The position numbers and the translations under genes were made by a program. This document shows positions 1 to 8,523 of a DNA stretch of 64,000 nucleotides, in pieces. Position 1 is the stretch's first letter. Every line of letters begins with the position of its first letter. The notes under the pieces are model-generated. The model did no database searches. It saw nothing but the letters and a program-made list of their open reading frames with translations, and was not told the origin of the DNA. The stretch is from an uncultured Planctomycetota bacterium (GTDB lineage Bacteria; Planctomycetota; Planctomycetia; Gemmatales; HRBIN36): contig CALFAY010000030.1 in NCBI GenBank assembly GCA_937944855.1, positions 1 through 64,000 of the forward strand, read 5' to 3'.

Positions 1-1129
1 TGGAGGCTGCAAAGAGAGCCGCGACATCGATGCAACGCATCTTGCTGGTGCCACGCCCTCGGCTGCCGGTGATGCTGGCACCCATCGAACCAGAAACATC
101 CAAGCCGACGACGATGGGTCCTGGCAATTCCGGCACGTTGCGGCAAGCAATCTCTGCGGCAGATTCCAAGGCGTCGCGAATCTGTTGCGGTAAGCGTTGG
201 TCAGCATTCAGGTACGCGGCTAGGTAATGATACGGAAACTGCCGCGAGTGCACGATCTCTTCAGGATCGGCCAAACGGTAAGCGACATAGTGGACCATTG
301 CCGGATCTTGCAAGACCTTGTGCCGCAGCAAAGTATTCAGGTTCATCCGCAAGGCTTGCGGTGCCATTTGCTGGGCCAGCGCCTCCCAGACCGTTTCCCC
401 TCGGGCCGAGTCGGCCAGCAGATCCCAACGGAAGCGATAGCGTTCCAGCAGTTGCACTTGAGACTCTTCCGCAACCGCTTGCCGGAAAGCGATCAAAGCC
501 GTCACTTCTTCCGGCAGATCGGCCCAGGTGGCAGGGGTCCACTTCTGGACAGGTCGGCCCGTCAACCAGCCGAACAAGGCACGTCGTTGTTGATCCGTCG
601 GTGTCGGTCGAGCCGCACGCAGCACGTCGCGCAAACTCGGGTTCTTGCCGATGGCCGCCGACAACAATTGACTGACGCTCGCTCGGTTCAACCAGCGTTG
701 GAAGGCGCGCTGCAGACCATACGACAGGCTTTTACGCCCGAACGCTCCCGAACGCAGCATCTGGAACAGCGTGCGTAGCATCCGACCGTTGTCGACGACC
801 CGATCGAAGATCTGATGAAACAACGGCATATCCCGCTTCGACAGCAACAACAACAGCGCGGCGGGCATGTCCTTCATCATCGCCTTCTCGCGGGCATACA
901 GAGCGAGCTTGGCCAAGAATATCGTGTCATCAACCTGATTAACTAGATCAATCAGCGTTTGCAGTTGGCGGGGGGCGTTGGTATAATAAGTACCCTGGAA
1001 GCATCCCGTAGCAGCTAGTTGCGCCAACGCTTGGGTGACAATCGATAGGCGCGCCCCCCCCGCTTCGTTGACCGCATCCGTGGGCGTCGTGGGGGACGAA
1101 TGCGACCGAAAAAGATTGGGGTTGGCCAT
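1..1129 (-). CDS. TROVE-domain (Ro60/Rsr-like) RNA-binding protein, 3' part outside the window
   Basis: Reading the minus strand from an ATG at 1129 gives an open frame of about 376 codons that runs off the left edge. Residues roughly 10-330 look like the alpha-helical TROVE ring of Ro60/Rsr proteins. A von Willebrand A-type domain begins near residue 340 with the metal-site motif GLDVSGSMG, giving a DxSxS signature at D344, S346 and S348. In other bacteria Ro60 homologues bind Y RNAs and help exonucleases degrade or mature structured RNA; that role here is inferred from family. No good Shine-Dalgarno is seen. The gene is divergent from the transposase remnants, with a 420-bp noncoding gap between them. 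The rest of the vWA domain lies outside the window. Confidence 0.85.
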   Translation of the reverse strand, partial: MANPNLFRSHSSPTTPTDAVNEAGGARLSIVTQALAQLAATGCFQGTYYTNAPRQLQTLIDLVNQVDDTIFLAKLALYAREKAMMKDMPAALLLLLSKRDMPLFHQIFDRVVDNGRMLRTLFQMLRSGAFGRKSLSYGLQRAFQRWLNRASVSQLLSAAIGKNPSLRDVLRAARPTPTDQQRRALFGWLTGRPVQKWTPATWADLPEEVTALIAFRQAVAEESQVQLLERYRFRWDLLADSARGETVWEALAQQMAPQALRMNLNTLLRHKVLQDPAMVHYVAYRLADPEEIVHSRQFPYHYLAAYLNADQRLPQQIRDALESAAEIACRNVPELPGPIVVGLDVSGSMGASITGSRGRGTSKMRCIDVAALFAAS

Positions 1130-1301
1130 AAAGGAGCAACTCCCAACAAATAAGCGCCCGACGAAGAGGATGCAGATTGTCTTTGCGGACTTATGGGGTT
1201 ATGTAATCCACATCAGCAGTCGGGCAAAATAGCACTAACCAGGTTACACGCGAATGCAGGCGTCCTCGGCAATCGCCTAAAAAGTTTCTTCATAGCCCTA
1301 G

Positions 1302-1340
1302 CCGCTGGGTTATTCTCGTTTTGGAGACTCAGCGGTTTTT
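1302..1340 (+). terminator. Hairpin followed by five T
   Basis: CCGCTG (1302-1307) pairs with CAGCGG (1330-1335), with an inner TCTC/GAGA pairing (1314-1317 with 1324-1327), then TTTTT at 1336-1340. On the plus strand this has the form of an intrinsic terminator, although no protein gene precedes it on that strand, so it could end a small noncoding transcript. On the minus strand the same structure would sit in the TROVE leader. Confidence 0.45.
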
Positions 1341-1520
1341 GGACTCTTCTTAACTTAGGCGCTTTTCTATATCGAAGGGTTCACCACATTTTCTCTTTTT
1401 TGGCACAAAGGGAAAAGTTTAGCTTCGACACGATCGAAAAATCAGCCGCAAAGGCAAAATCCTTTGGAAATTAGGTCTTGGCTGCTTCTCTGGTGGGCTA
1501 AAAGAAATCCGGCGAAATGT

Positions 1521-1544
1521 CTCCTCCGGCTTGAACCGGAGGAG
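1521..1544 (+). promoter_or_regulatory. Perfect 9-bp hairpin covering the transposase ribosome-binding site
   Basis: CTCCTCCGG (1521-1529) and CCGGAGGAG (1536-1544) form a perfect 9-bp stem with a 6-base loop. The right arm contains the GGAGGA Shine-Dalgarno for the ATG at 1551, so folding would hide the site. Low translation of transposases by such sequestration is a known IS strategy; here the downstream gene is already dead. Confidence 0.55.
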
Positions 1545-1550
1545 GAAACG

Positions 1551-2680
1551 ATGTCTATGCCGTTGTCCCTTGTCGAAGCACTCGCAACCGTTCCCGATTC
1601 ACGCTCCCCCAAGGGACGAATCCACCACCCTGACCGCCATCCTCTCCCTCACGGTCGTCGCCATCCTCGCCGGCATCAATAGCCTGGAAGTCATCGCTCA
1701 ATTCGGGCGCGATCATGGCCAACCCGTAGCCCATGCGTTGGGCTTCACCTGCGGTAAGCCCCCCAGCAAAAGCTGACTGAGCAAGCTCTTCCGCCGCCTC
1801 GATGTCGCCGCCCTACAGGACGCTTTGGGACCCTGGGTCCCCGGACGCCTCCAGCACCACGGCTGGGACGCCATCGCCCTCGACCGCAAAATGGCACGCG
1901 GATCGGCGCATGGCGACGTTCCCGGCGTGCACCTGCTGACAGCCTAGATTCCGGCTGCCACCGCCCTGCTGAAGCAACTGCGTGTTGATGCCAGGACCCA
2001 CAAACCCAAGGCGGCTTCGACTTTGCTCGGCGTACTGCTGCAGTCCGGCAAGGCGGTGACGGGCGATACGGTGTTCACGCATCGTAACGTGGCCGAGACG
2101 ATTCGCCACGGCGCTGCCGACTAGGTGTTACTCTTCAAGGGACAACCAGCCCGAGTTGAACGCCCAGATTCAGGCCGCGTTGCACGACGAAGCCGATTTT
2201 TCCCCTGCCACCGTCGGCAGAAAGAGACGCAGGAGCAGACGGCACGCACGGTGGTCAAGGGTCACGGGCATAGGGAGTATCGGTGGCTGACGAGTATGAC
2301 GGCGTGGAACGATTACCTGCACTTGCCCGAGGTGGGACAGGTTTTGGAGATGGAGCGAGTGCGGGTGCAGGGGGACAAGCGGGAGGTGAAAGAGTTGACG
2401 GCATTACCAGCTTGAGGCGAACGCAGGCGGATCTCTAGCCGTTGTTGGGGTGGGTGCAAGGGCAGTTGGTGGTAAAGCATCGGCTGTTTTACGTGAACGA
2501 CGAAACGCTGGGGGAGGACCGCTGCCGGGTGCGTCGGGGTCACGGGGCACCAATGTTGGCGGCGTTCCGCAACGTGGTGGTACATTTACTCGAGCAAGTC
2601 AAGGCGGCGGCGACCCGTCGCCTCTCCGCTCACCCGCGGGAGGTCCTCCTTCTTTCTCGTTACTTACCTCTACTTGGGAA
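1551..2680 (+). pseudogene. Degraded ISAs1-family transposase
   Basis: The frame starts at ATG 1551 (MSMPLSLVEALATVPDSR), matching the N-terminus of ISAs1-family DDE transposases, then shifts frame near 1615. The following segments are recognisable in order: a hydrophobic LTAILSLTVVAILAGINSL block, the ALGPWVPGRL/AIALDRK region (about 1800-1900), a VDARTHKPKAA segment (about 1985), a TGDTVFTHR segment (about 2058), REYRWLTSMTAWNDY (about 2270-2325) and the C-terminal NDETLGEDRCRVRRG block (about 2495-2545). In-frame stops occur near 1774, 1945 and 2122, with further frameshifts near 2155 and 2415. Terminal inverted repeats could not be defined, so the end is approximate. Confidence 0.85.
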
Positions 2681-2823
2681 CGGCGCTGGGTTCAGTCTTG
2701 ACATCCGACTCATTCCTAGTTTTGCGTCGCGTGCCGAAAAACACCGGTTTTCTGCCCAACGTTTTTTTCGGTACAAGGGTTACACGAACTAGCCCAGTCC
2801 GAATGATGCAGGAGGGAGCCGTC

Positions 2824-3720
2824 ATGAATCACACGGGGGCGATCGCCTAGCTGCAGAGTCTATGTTGTTACTTACGCCGAAGCCAGAGCAAAACTTTGTC
2901 TGCTGTGGCAGTAGCCGCACTCAGCGTGATACGCATAGACTCGCCAAGATCGGCCGCCGACTCCCGGGTATGACCAAGCATGACATCAAACGCGTCGACC
3001 GCTTCCTTGGCAATCACCGCATCCTGATCAGCGATGCCATGTAAAGCCTGATCGAACACGTGCTTAGCCGACGCGGACGATCCGCTTTGGTCATCGCTAT
3101 GGGCTGGGTAGAAGTCCGCCACTTTCGCACGCTGGGGTTGGTGCTGGTCGGCCCGGGCCGGGGCATTCTGTTGCTCGGGGTCGTATCCGTAAGGGAAACT
3201 TGACAAAAGCCGGAACAACTTGCAAGCGTGTCTGCTGCGGCTGTATCGCAGCCTTGTGCCGGACAGTGTACCGGTGATTCTCTTGACGGATCGCGGCTTT
3301 GGCCGCACGGAACAAGCTCGGTTGCGGCAGCAGTTGAGCTATCACTACCTGATCCGCCTTGACCCCCACGTGTGGGTGCGTGGGCCGCGTTTGCACCGTA
3401 AGCTGCTACATTATGCGGTGAAGAGCGGGCTGTTGAAGAGCGGGTTGTGCCGCAGGCTGCGTGACGTGGCCTACAGCCAGAACGATCCGGTGCGGCAGCA
3501 GGTGGTGATTCTGACATTGGCGTATGCGCTGCCGGTGGGTCTAAGGCATTATTGCCGGGCCCACTTGAGTTCCGCGTACTGGCCGAGCAATGCCCGGCCA
3601 AGGGACTGTAGTGCTTTCACCATTACCTAGGCAATGGTTCATTGTTTGGGAGTCTCAGCTATGCAAGCCTTTGCGGCCTTGTGCTTGGCTCTCCGAACAG
3701 TTCAACCAAACTGGGGATGA
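2824..3720 (+). pseudogene. Degraded second DDE transposase (planctomycete IS4-like type)
   Basis: An AGGAGGGAG Shine-Dalgarno precedes ATG 2824 (MNHTGAIA), but codon 9 is TAG. The reading then passes through frames that together resemble a full transposase: a KRVDRFLGNHRI segment, ALVIAMGWVEVRHFRTL, then VPVILLTDRGFGRTE, PDVWV-like IRLDPHVWVRG, ARPRDCSAFTI and finally MQAFAALCLALRTVQPNWG ending in TGA at 3718-3720. In intact relatives I expect Asp where the first block has Gly (AMGWVEV), so the first catalytic acid appears lost as well. This is a dead element next to the first one. Family assignment is from remembered resemblance, not a search. Confidence 0.8.
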
Positions 3721-3842
3721 GTCAGCAGGGGAATCAATTGACCGGCCTTGAGAGCTTTCTTACGATGGGAAAACCTTCTCCGGTAGGCAACCACCCATGG
3801 GGATTCTGAGGATACCAGCGCGTTCGGCTTAGGGATGCGGAG

Positions 3843-4328
3843 ATGAGCTACGGCGGCGAAGCGGAGATCGGTTTCAGCACGGCCCGCGGACGCGATTGGC
3901 CGAGCGTCCGACAGTTCAGCGTTTTCCTCGAAAACCGCGTCGGCGTCCTGCTCGATCTGGTGCGTAAGTTCGAGGCGTCCAATAACCGCATCGTGGCCAT
4001 GACCGTCGTCGAAAACGCCGATTGTGCCGTCATCCGCCTGATTCTCCGCAACCCGGAACGGGCCAAGGAGATCTTCGAACTGAGCAAACTGCCCGTCATC
4101 GAAAGCGATTTACTGGTCGTTCAATTGCCAGAAGTCTCACAGCCTCTGTCCGTGATCTGTCAGACTCTTCTTGCCGCTGAATTGAACATCCATTACGCCT
4201 ATCCGCTCATGCTTCCGCCGCGGAACATCCCCGCCCTGGCGATTCATGTCGATGATCTTGAAACCGCCCTGGCCACGCTTCAGGGTCAGGGCTACGGCGT
4301 GCTTACCGAGCGGGACCTGGAGGAGTAG
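3843..4328 (+). CDS. Tandem ACT-domain protein (ACT protein A)
   Basis: A 161-residue soluble protein with two ACT-like halves: FSVFLENRVGVLLDLVRKFE near residues 24-43 and SQPLSVICQTLLAAELNIHYAY near residues 98-119. ACT domains bind small ligands, often amino acids, and usually regulate enzymes; this protein has no catalytic domain attached, so it may act as a free ligand sensor. It is convergent with a second ACT protein whose stop lies five bases away, and the two share the LNIHYAY / INIDYAY signature, so they look like an inverted duplication. The ligand is unknown. The start is the ATG at 3843 with GGAG directly upstream. Confidence 0.8.
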   Translation: MSYGGEAEIGFSTARGRDWPSVRQFSVFLENRVGVLLDLVRKFEASNNRIVAMTVVENADCAVIRLILRNPERAKEIFELSKLPVIESDLLVVQLPEVSQPLSVICQTLLAAELNIHYAYPLMLPPRNIPALAIHVDDLETALATLQGQGYGVLTERDLEE

Positions 4329-4333
4329 CGGCA

Positions 4334-4816
4334 TCAGGCCTCGGCCTTGGGAACGGGTCGCCCCTTGGTTCCTCGGACCCAGCCGCGTCCGCCGTGGGCC
4401 TCGCGCTTGGCTCGTGCCGGCGTTTCCGCGAGGACCTTGAGGCATTTTGGCAGATTGGACACCTTGAAAATGCCAATAGTCTTTCCGTTGCGGGTGCCCG
4501 CACTGCAATAGGCATAGTCGATGTTGATGTGTTCACCCGCCAGCAATTCGCAGACATGGGCCAACGCCCCCGGCTGATTCCGCATCTCGACCAGCACCAC
4601 CTCCTGCTCTTCGAACGGAACGTTCAGTTGCTTGAGCACCTGACGCGTTTTCGGCAGATCGTCCGTGACCATGCGAAGAACGCTGCGGTCCCGGCTTTCC
4701 CCCACGGTAACGGCCGTGATGTTGACCTTCTGCTCCGACAAGGCCGTGCAAACAGAGGCCAATCGGCCCGGTTTGTTTTCCAGGTACACGGTCAGCTGCT
4801 TGGCTGTCTCTGGCAT
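4334..4816 (-). CDS. Tandem ACT-domain protein (ACT protein B)
   Basis: A 160-residue protein starting MPETAKQLTVYLENKPGRL. I chose ATG 4816 because GAGGTG at 4827-4822 stands five bases before it; an ATG 24 bases further upstream is in frame but has no such site. The N-terminal ACT domain covers about residues 5-70 and the second about 70-130, with NQPGALAHVCELLAGEHINIDYAY as its helix and strand. The tail from about residue 135 is basic and probably flexible. It is the paralogue of the convergent upstream gene. Role inferred only as ligand-responsive regulation. Confidence 0.8.
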   Translation of the reverse strand: MPETAKQLTVYLENKPGRLASVCTALSEQKVNITAVTVGESRDRSVLRMVTDDLPKTRQVLKQLNVPFEEQEVVLVEMRNQPGALAHVCELLAGEHINIDYAYCSAGTRNGKTIGIFKVSNLPKCLKVLAETPARAKREAHGGRGWVRGTKGRPVPKAEA

Positions 4817-5049
4817 GAGCACACCTCGCAAAAAGCCCAACTTCCTACCGCCCTGGCCCGCGAGCCGATTCCTGCAACGGGATTGGCTGACACCCCGACG
4901 GGCGGAGAATCATCAGGGCCGTTCGCCGACAAGTCGGCCTTATTCTAAACGCTTCCCTGCTCCGGTCCAACAGAAGATGAAGTTTCCGCAAACGGATGGC
5001 GAAGAGCGACAGGTCAGGAAGCAAAAAGACAGTGGGGGAGGATTGGCGT

Positions 5050-5451
5050 TTAACCCCCAGGGTGGCGTCGAGGCGGCACCAGGAACCACAACAACGACAC
5101 GAAAATGGCACAGGTAACGTGTCCGATGTCAAAAAGCCGGTCGGGAATCTGTTCCAGGTAGAGCAATTGATTCACCCAGAAGCCGAGAAAACTGCCGCCG
5201 TATCCGATCTGGCCGCCTTGGATGCGCAGGACATTCTCCAACCCAGTCAAAGGACAAGTCCAACCCATGACCGCTTCGAGGCCGACGATGCCAATCGCGG
5301 CCAGATGAATCAGACGGAACCAAAGATTGGTGACGAATCGCCAACCGGCCGCACCGCCGGCGACGATGAAAAAAACCCCGGCCACAACGAAAACCACATA
5401 CCCGGCATGAAGCAGGGCCACACAGTCAGCCAGAATAAGCCAGAGGTTCAT
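5050..5451 (-). CDS. DUF2784 family membrane protein
   Basis: A 133-residue hydrophobic protein with about four membrane segments, beginning MNLWLILADCVALLHAGYVVFV. The HAGYVVFVVAG start, the conserved His in RLIHLAAIGIVGLE and the TCPLTGLENVLR motif match DUF2784, a small inner-membrane family of unknown function. The tail FLVPPRRHPGG is cytoplasmic-type. It stands alone between the ACT pair and a large exported protein, both on the same strand but with wide gaps, so no operon is evident. Confidence 0.8.
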   Translation of the reverse strand: MNLWLILADCVALLHAGYVVFVVAGVFFIVAGGAAGWRFVTNLWFRLIHLAAIGIVGLEAVMGWTCPLTGLENVLRIQGGQIGYGGSFLGFWVNQLLYLEQIPDRLFDIGHVTCAIFVSLLWFLVPPRRHPGG

Positions 5452-5629
5452 GGTGTCGGGCGCGTCAAGAAGTCAGGAAGGCTTGGCCATCCCGGTACCG
5501 GTGCATGATGCCACGTCTACTTACGGATTTCCAGACAATTCGGGTCCAGGAAGGCTCTGGCTTCCGGACCCCGTTTGACGATGGTTTGCACCGCGGTTTA
5601 CCTGCGCGCATCCACGGTGGCTAGGCTGC

Positions 5630-7264
5630 TTAAGGCCGACGATTGGTGGAGGGCATGATCCCGATAAGTCCGCCGTCCGGCTCGACAAGATCGACCAGCA
5701 CGGGTTGATCCGTTTCCGCCACTGAGACGTTACCAGCCAGATCGCGGACTTCCAGCCGAAGGTAGATGCGATAGGGCAGATTGGCCGGCATAAGCCATTC
5801 GTACCGGCCAGTGTTGGGCAAGTCGGAAGCGATATCATGCCATTCGCCCCCGAGCCGTTCTGCCCATTTAAGCGTGACGGGCCGTGGTCCCAGATTCTTG
5901 TCCGTCGCCTTCCATTGGAGGAAGAGTGTATCTTTCCGACGTGGATCGGCCTCGACGGCATACAGCTCGGTCTCGGGAGGCGTGGTATCCACTTCGATGC
6001 GCAGTTCCGGTACGTCACCGGGCAACGGGGCCTGTTTGTTGTGTTTGTAGATCCCCCCTTTGCTGCGGATGATGAGCATGAAGCCGTAGGCGCCCTCGCC
6101 GGGTAGCTCGACGCTCAAAGGCGGTTCAAGGTCGGGATCGTCAGCATAGCGCCGCCAAGTGCGGCCGTCGTCCTGAGTGACCCACAATTGCACCTCGCCG
6201 ACACCCGAAGGACCGGCCTTGGCTTCGTAGTTGAGGTCCACCTGAAGCTGATTCGTGTATTGCAGCATGGGAGTGCCAGTCTTCTGGCCAGTGCGAGGCG
6301 CGACCGGCGGCGGAACCGAGGCCGGGGTGATCGACGGTGCTGCGGTCCAGGCGGCAGGTGCCGACGGTGCTTTGCTGCTGGCGATGACGCGGGGCAACGT
6401 CACGGCGTCAGCAGGTGGCGATGGCCCAAAAGTTCCGCTGTTTCGGGGCATTCTTTCCACGGTTGGATAGGAATCCACCTCCCGGGCTGCGGGCGGAGGA
6501 GGGCTGGGAGGCAGGGGCTGCGTCTGCCAGGAGGCCGTCGGGAACGGGCTGTCCGCTGCAATCGTGGCCGGTCGCCCGGAAAAGCTCGGCGGCTGGGAAG
6601 TCGGAGGCGGAGTGGTCAACGACGCCACGGCGGAAGTATCCGCGGGAATCTCGGCCGTCGCCGTACCCACGTTCCCGGCGTGATCATGGACCGTCATGCG
6701 AATCGTGACTGGTCCCGTAGTGCCGACGTTCCACGTTCTCTTGCCCGTCACTGCTCCGGCAGGCAGCGGCAGCGGGTGCCAGGACGGCGAGCCTTGCGTG
6801 CTGTATTCCAATTGGCAGGTGTCCAGATCGAGGTTCTCGTCCCGCACGTCCCAAGCCACAGAAATCTGCTCGCCGACGCGCTCGGTGCTTAGGAACTTGA
6901 CGACTGGGCGACGCGTGTCCACGACCACCTTGAGGGCCGGAGGAACGGCACTGATGTCCGGCGGAAAAGTCCGCTTCATTCTGTCCTGGACGCTGACCCC
7001 GAACCAGTAGCTGCCGTCCTGACGGGCGTAGAACGGGAAGTATTTATCCCGAGGCGAAGCCACGGCCTCCTGCCGCCAGGTTTTCCCCTCGTCCGTGGAG
7101 ACATATAGAAATAGCTGCTCAATCTCGGCGAGAAAAGCGGGATCCTCGGGCAGAGTGATGGGAATCTGGAACTCCCGCTCGTTCATGTAGGTGATATCCC
7201 CAGCCGGTCCCTGTCCAGCAGCCAAAAGCGCCACGCAGACGATGGCCGCAGCCGCACTTCCCAT
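5630..7264 (-). CDS. Large exported protein with Ig-like beta domains, function unknown
   Basis: 544 residues from ATG 7264, which follows a GAGGGGGA site. Residues 1-22 (MGSAAAAIVCVALLAAGQGPAG) form a signal peptide. Residues about 25-110 contain LFLYVSTDEGKTWRQE and a similar LWVTQDDGRTWRRY segment recurs near residue 370, suggesting duplicated sensor-like beta domains; each is followed by a DTRRPVVKF or DTTPPETEL segment typical of bacterial Ig-like folds (VRDLAGNVSVAE, VHDHAGNVGTAT). The two halves are separated by a Pro/Ala/Ser-rich linker at about 215-345. Location is probably periplasmic or outer membrane. No catalytic motif seen. Similar proteins are annotated only as hypothetical in planctomycetes as far as I recall. 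Confidence 0.7.
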   Translation of the reverse strand: MGSAAAAIVCVALLAAGQGPAGDITYMNEREFQIPITLPEDPAFLAEIEQLFLYVSTDEGKTWRQEAVASPRDKYFPFYARQDGSYWFGVSVQDRMKRTFPPDISAVPPALKVVVDTRRPVVKFLSTERVGEQISVAWDVRDENLDLDTCQLEYSTQGSPSWHPLPLPAGAVTGKRTWNVGTTGPVTIRMTVHDHAGNVGTATAEIPADTSAVASLTTPPPTSQPPSFSGRPATIAADSPFPTASWQTQPLPPSPPPPAAREVDSYPTVERMPRNSGTFGPSPPADAVTLPRVIASSKAPSAPAAWTAAPSITPASVPPPVAPRTGQKTGTPMLQYTNQLQVDLNYEAKAGPSGVGEVQLWVTQDDGRTWRRYADDPDLEPPLSVELPGEGAYGFMLIIRSKGGIYKHNKQAPLPGDVPELRIEVDTTPPETELYAVEADPRRKDTLFLQWKATDKNLGPRPVTLKWAERLGGEWHDIASDLPNTGRYEWLMPANLPYRIYLRLEVRDLAGNVSVAETDQPVLVDLVEPDGGLIGIMPSTNRRP

Positions 7265-7451
7265 GACGGTCCCCCTCTGTCTCTGCCCCCAAGTCCCAGC
7301 GCCGCCGCTCAAACAAGCACCCCTGCGACGGCAAGCTGTAACGACTTTATCGGCAAGAGGAGTCCACGACTTTACGGTTTGAGGAAAATCGCTGGGAAAA
7401 CCCTAAAGTAATTGACGCAAGTCCCCGCCCGAGAGGGGAGAACCGCTTCGG

Positions 7452-7486
7452 GTTTGGTTGACCAAACTTGTTTGCTGTTTTAGAAT
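7452..7486 (+). promoter_or_regulatory. hpf promoter with palindromic operator-like site
   Basis: TTGACC at 7458-7463 and TAGAAT at 7481-7486 are separated by 17 bases, a good sigma-70 promoter. The palindrome GTTTGG-TTGA-CCAAAC (7452-7467) covers the -35 box completely, which is where a repressor would act. The predicted start lies near 7493, leaving a leader of about 115 bases. Confidence 0.6.
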
Positions 7487-7553
7487 TACCGCCGGATTGC
7501 CAAGCCGCGGGATCGTTCTGCCAAAGCCTGCGGCGGTGATTTCCTGAAAACGT

Positions 7554-7576
7554 CGGAAAAATGGGCAATTTTTCCG
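7554..7576 (+). promoter_or_regulatory. 9-bp hairpin in the hpf leader
   Basis: CGGAAAAAT (7554-7562) pairs perfectly with ATTTTTCCG (7568-7576) around a GGGCA loop. It ends 18 bases before the Shine-Dalgarno AGAGGAG at 7595-7601. It may stabilise the mRNA or modulate translation. Confidence 0.45.
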
Positions 7577-7609
7577 GCCTTCGCCCCAGGTAACAGAGGA
7601 GCCTGCTCC

Positions 7610-7990
7610 GTGCAAATCAAAATCTCAGCCCGGCATGGTCACCTGCGTGATGAAACCAAGCAGTTCATCATGGAGAAAGCCCAAAAGCTGCTGCACTTCT
7701 TTGACCGCCTGACCAGTATCGAAGTGACGGTGGACATGGAAGGCGACGCCAAGACGGTCGAGTTCCTCGTGTCTGCGGAACACAAGCACGACTTTGTGGC
7801 CCGCGAGAGCAACGGGGACATCCGGGCTGCCACGGACCTGGCAATCGCCAAGGTGGAAAAGCAGATACGCAAGTACAAGGAGCGCGTCCAGGACCACCGG
7901 CGCACGCCGCCGATGGGGGAGACTCCCAAAACAACCGAGGCGGCGCGAGAGCAACCGGGGTCCGCCGCGGCGAGTGAGGAGACTCCATGA
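7610..7990 (+). CDS. hpf: Ribosome hibernation promoting factor, short form
   Basis: 126 residues beginning at GTG 7610 with AGAGGAG eight bases upstream. The fold is the beta-alpha-beta-beta-beta-alpha of HPF/RaiA: QIKISARHGHLRDETKQFI, the FVARESNGDIRAATDLAIAK segment and the basic helix KQIRKYKERVQDHR. From about residue 98 the tail is Pro/Glu/Ala-rich and lacks the dimerising C-terminal domain of long HPF. The protein binds the decoding region of the small ribosomal subunit and stores inactive ribosomes. Its stop overlaps the start of ptsN (ATGA), matching the widespread hpf-ptsN pairing. Confidence 0.92.
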   Translation: MQIKISARHGHLRDETKQFIMEKAQKLLHFFDRLTSIEVTVDMEGDAKTVEFLVSAEHKHDFVARESNGDIRAATDLAIAKVEKQIRKYKERVQDHRRTPPMGETPKTTEAAREQPGSAAASEETP

Positions 7991-8523
7991 GCAGCACGGT
8001 GGGAACCGCCCCGTCGCGGCCGGTGGATTCGCTGGAAGGGAGACGAGGCATGCGCATGTCGGATTTCGTGGTCCGGGAGGCCGTGCTGCCGTCGCTTCGG
8101 GCCGCCAGCAAAGAAGAAGCCATCCGGGAAATGGTGGCGAGCCTTCGGGCCAGCGGCCATATTAAAGCCTCCGAGGAAGAGAGCATCGTCAAGGCGATCC
8201 TGAAGCGGGAGCAATTGGCCACCACGGGCATCGGCCGGGGAGTTGCCATCCCGCATACCAAGCATGAAGGCGTGGACCGTCTGGTGGGCACCATCGCCCT
8301 TTCCGAGGCGGGAGTGCCTTTCGACAGCCTGGACAATCAGCCGGTCCATATCTTCGTGCTCCTGATCTCGCCGCAGGATCGTCCCATGGAGCATCTGCGG
8401 GCCTTGGATAACGTGGCCACGCACCTCCGCGATGATCTGTTCTGCAGGTTTCTGCGGCAGGCCAGGACTCGCGAAGCCATCTGGGAACTGTTGCAAGAGG
8501 TAGATCAAACGGTAAGGCGTTAG
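7987..8523 (+). CDS. ptsN: PTS EIIA(Ntr)-type phosphocarrier
   Basis: 178 residues from the ATG overlapping the hpf stop. An in-frame ATG at 8050, preceded by AAGGGAG, would give 157 residues, nearer the usual PtsN length, and may be the true start. The EIIA(fructose/Ntr) domain contains GRGVAIPHTKHEGV with the phosphorylated His at residue 90 of the long form, then LLISPQDRPMEHLRAL, both family hallmarks. It would receive phosphate from HPr and act as a regulator rather than in sugar uptake, because no EIIB or EIIC gene is present in the window. It is co-transcribed with hpf and probably with the HPr and EI genes downstream. Confidence 0.9.
   Translation: MSSTVGTAPSRPVDSLEGRRGMRMSDFVVREAVLPSLRAASKEEAIREMVASLRASGHIKASEEESIVKAILKREQLATTGIGRGVAIPHTKHEGVDRLVGTIALSEAGVPFDSLDNQPVHIFVLLISPQDRPMEHLRALDNVATHLRDDLFCRFLRQARTREAIWELLQEVDQTVRR

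Larger units (their letters stand above)
1130..1550. other. AT-richer noncoding gap between TROVE gene and IS remnant
   Basis: About 420 bases without a credible protein. The stretch is visibly richer in A and T than the flanking genes and contains a hairpin plus T-run (1302-1340) and a second perfect hairpin (1521-1544). In several bacteria Y-type RNAs are encoded beside Ro60 genes, so this gap is the natural place for one, but I could not match it to a known Y RNA consensus. Confidence 0.4.
7265..7609. other. Divergent intergenic region carrying the hpf promoter and leader
   Basis: 345 bases between the exported protein and hpf. It holds a -35/-10 pair, a palindrome overlapping the -35, and a leader hairpin, each listed separately. 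No further gene was seen. Confidence 0.6.

Noticed and set aside
1521-1544. Possible tRNA T-arm, since the minus strand reads GGTTCAAGCC
   Set aside because: The loop has six bases rather than seven, and no acceptor, D or anticodon arm could be found around it.
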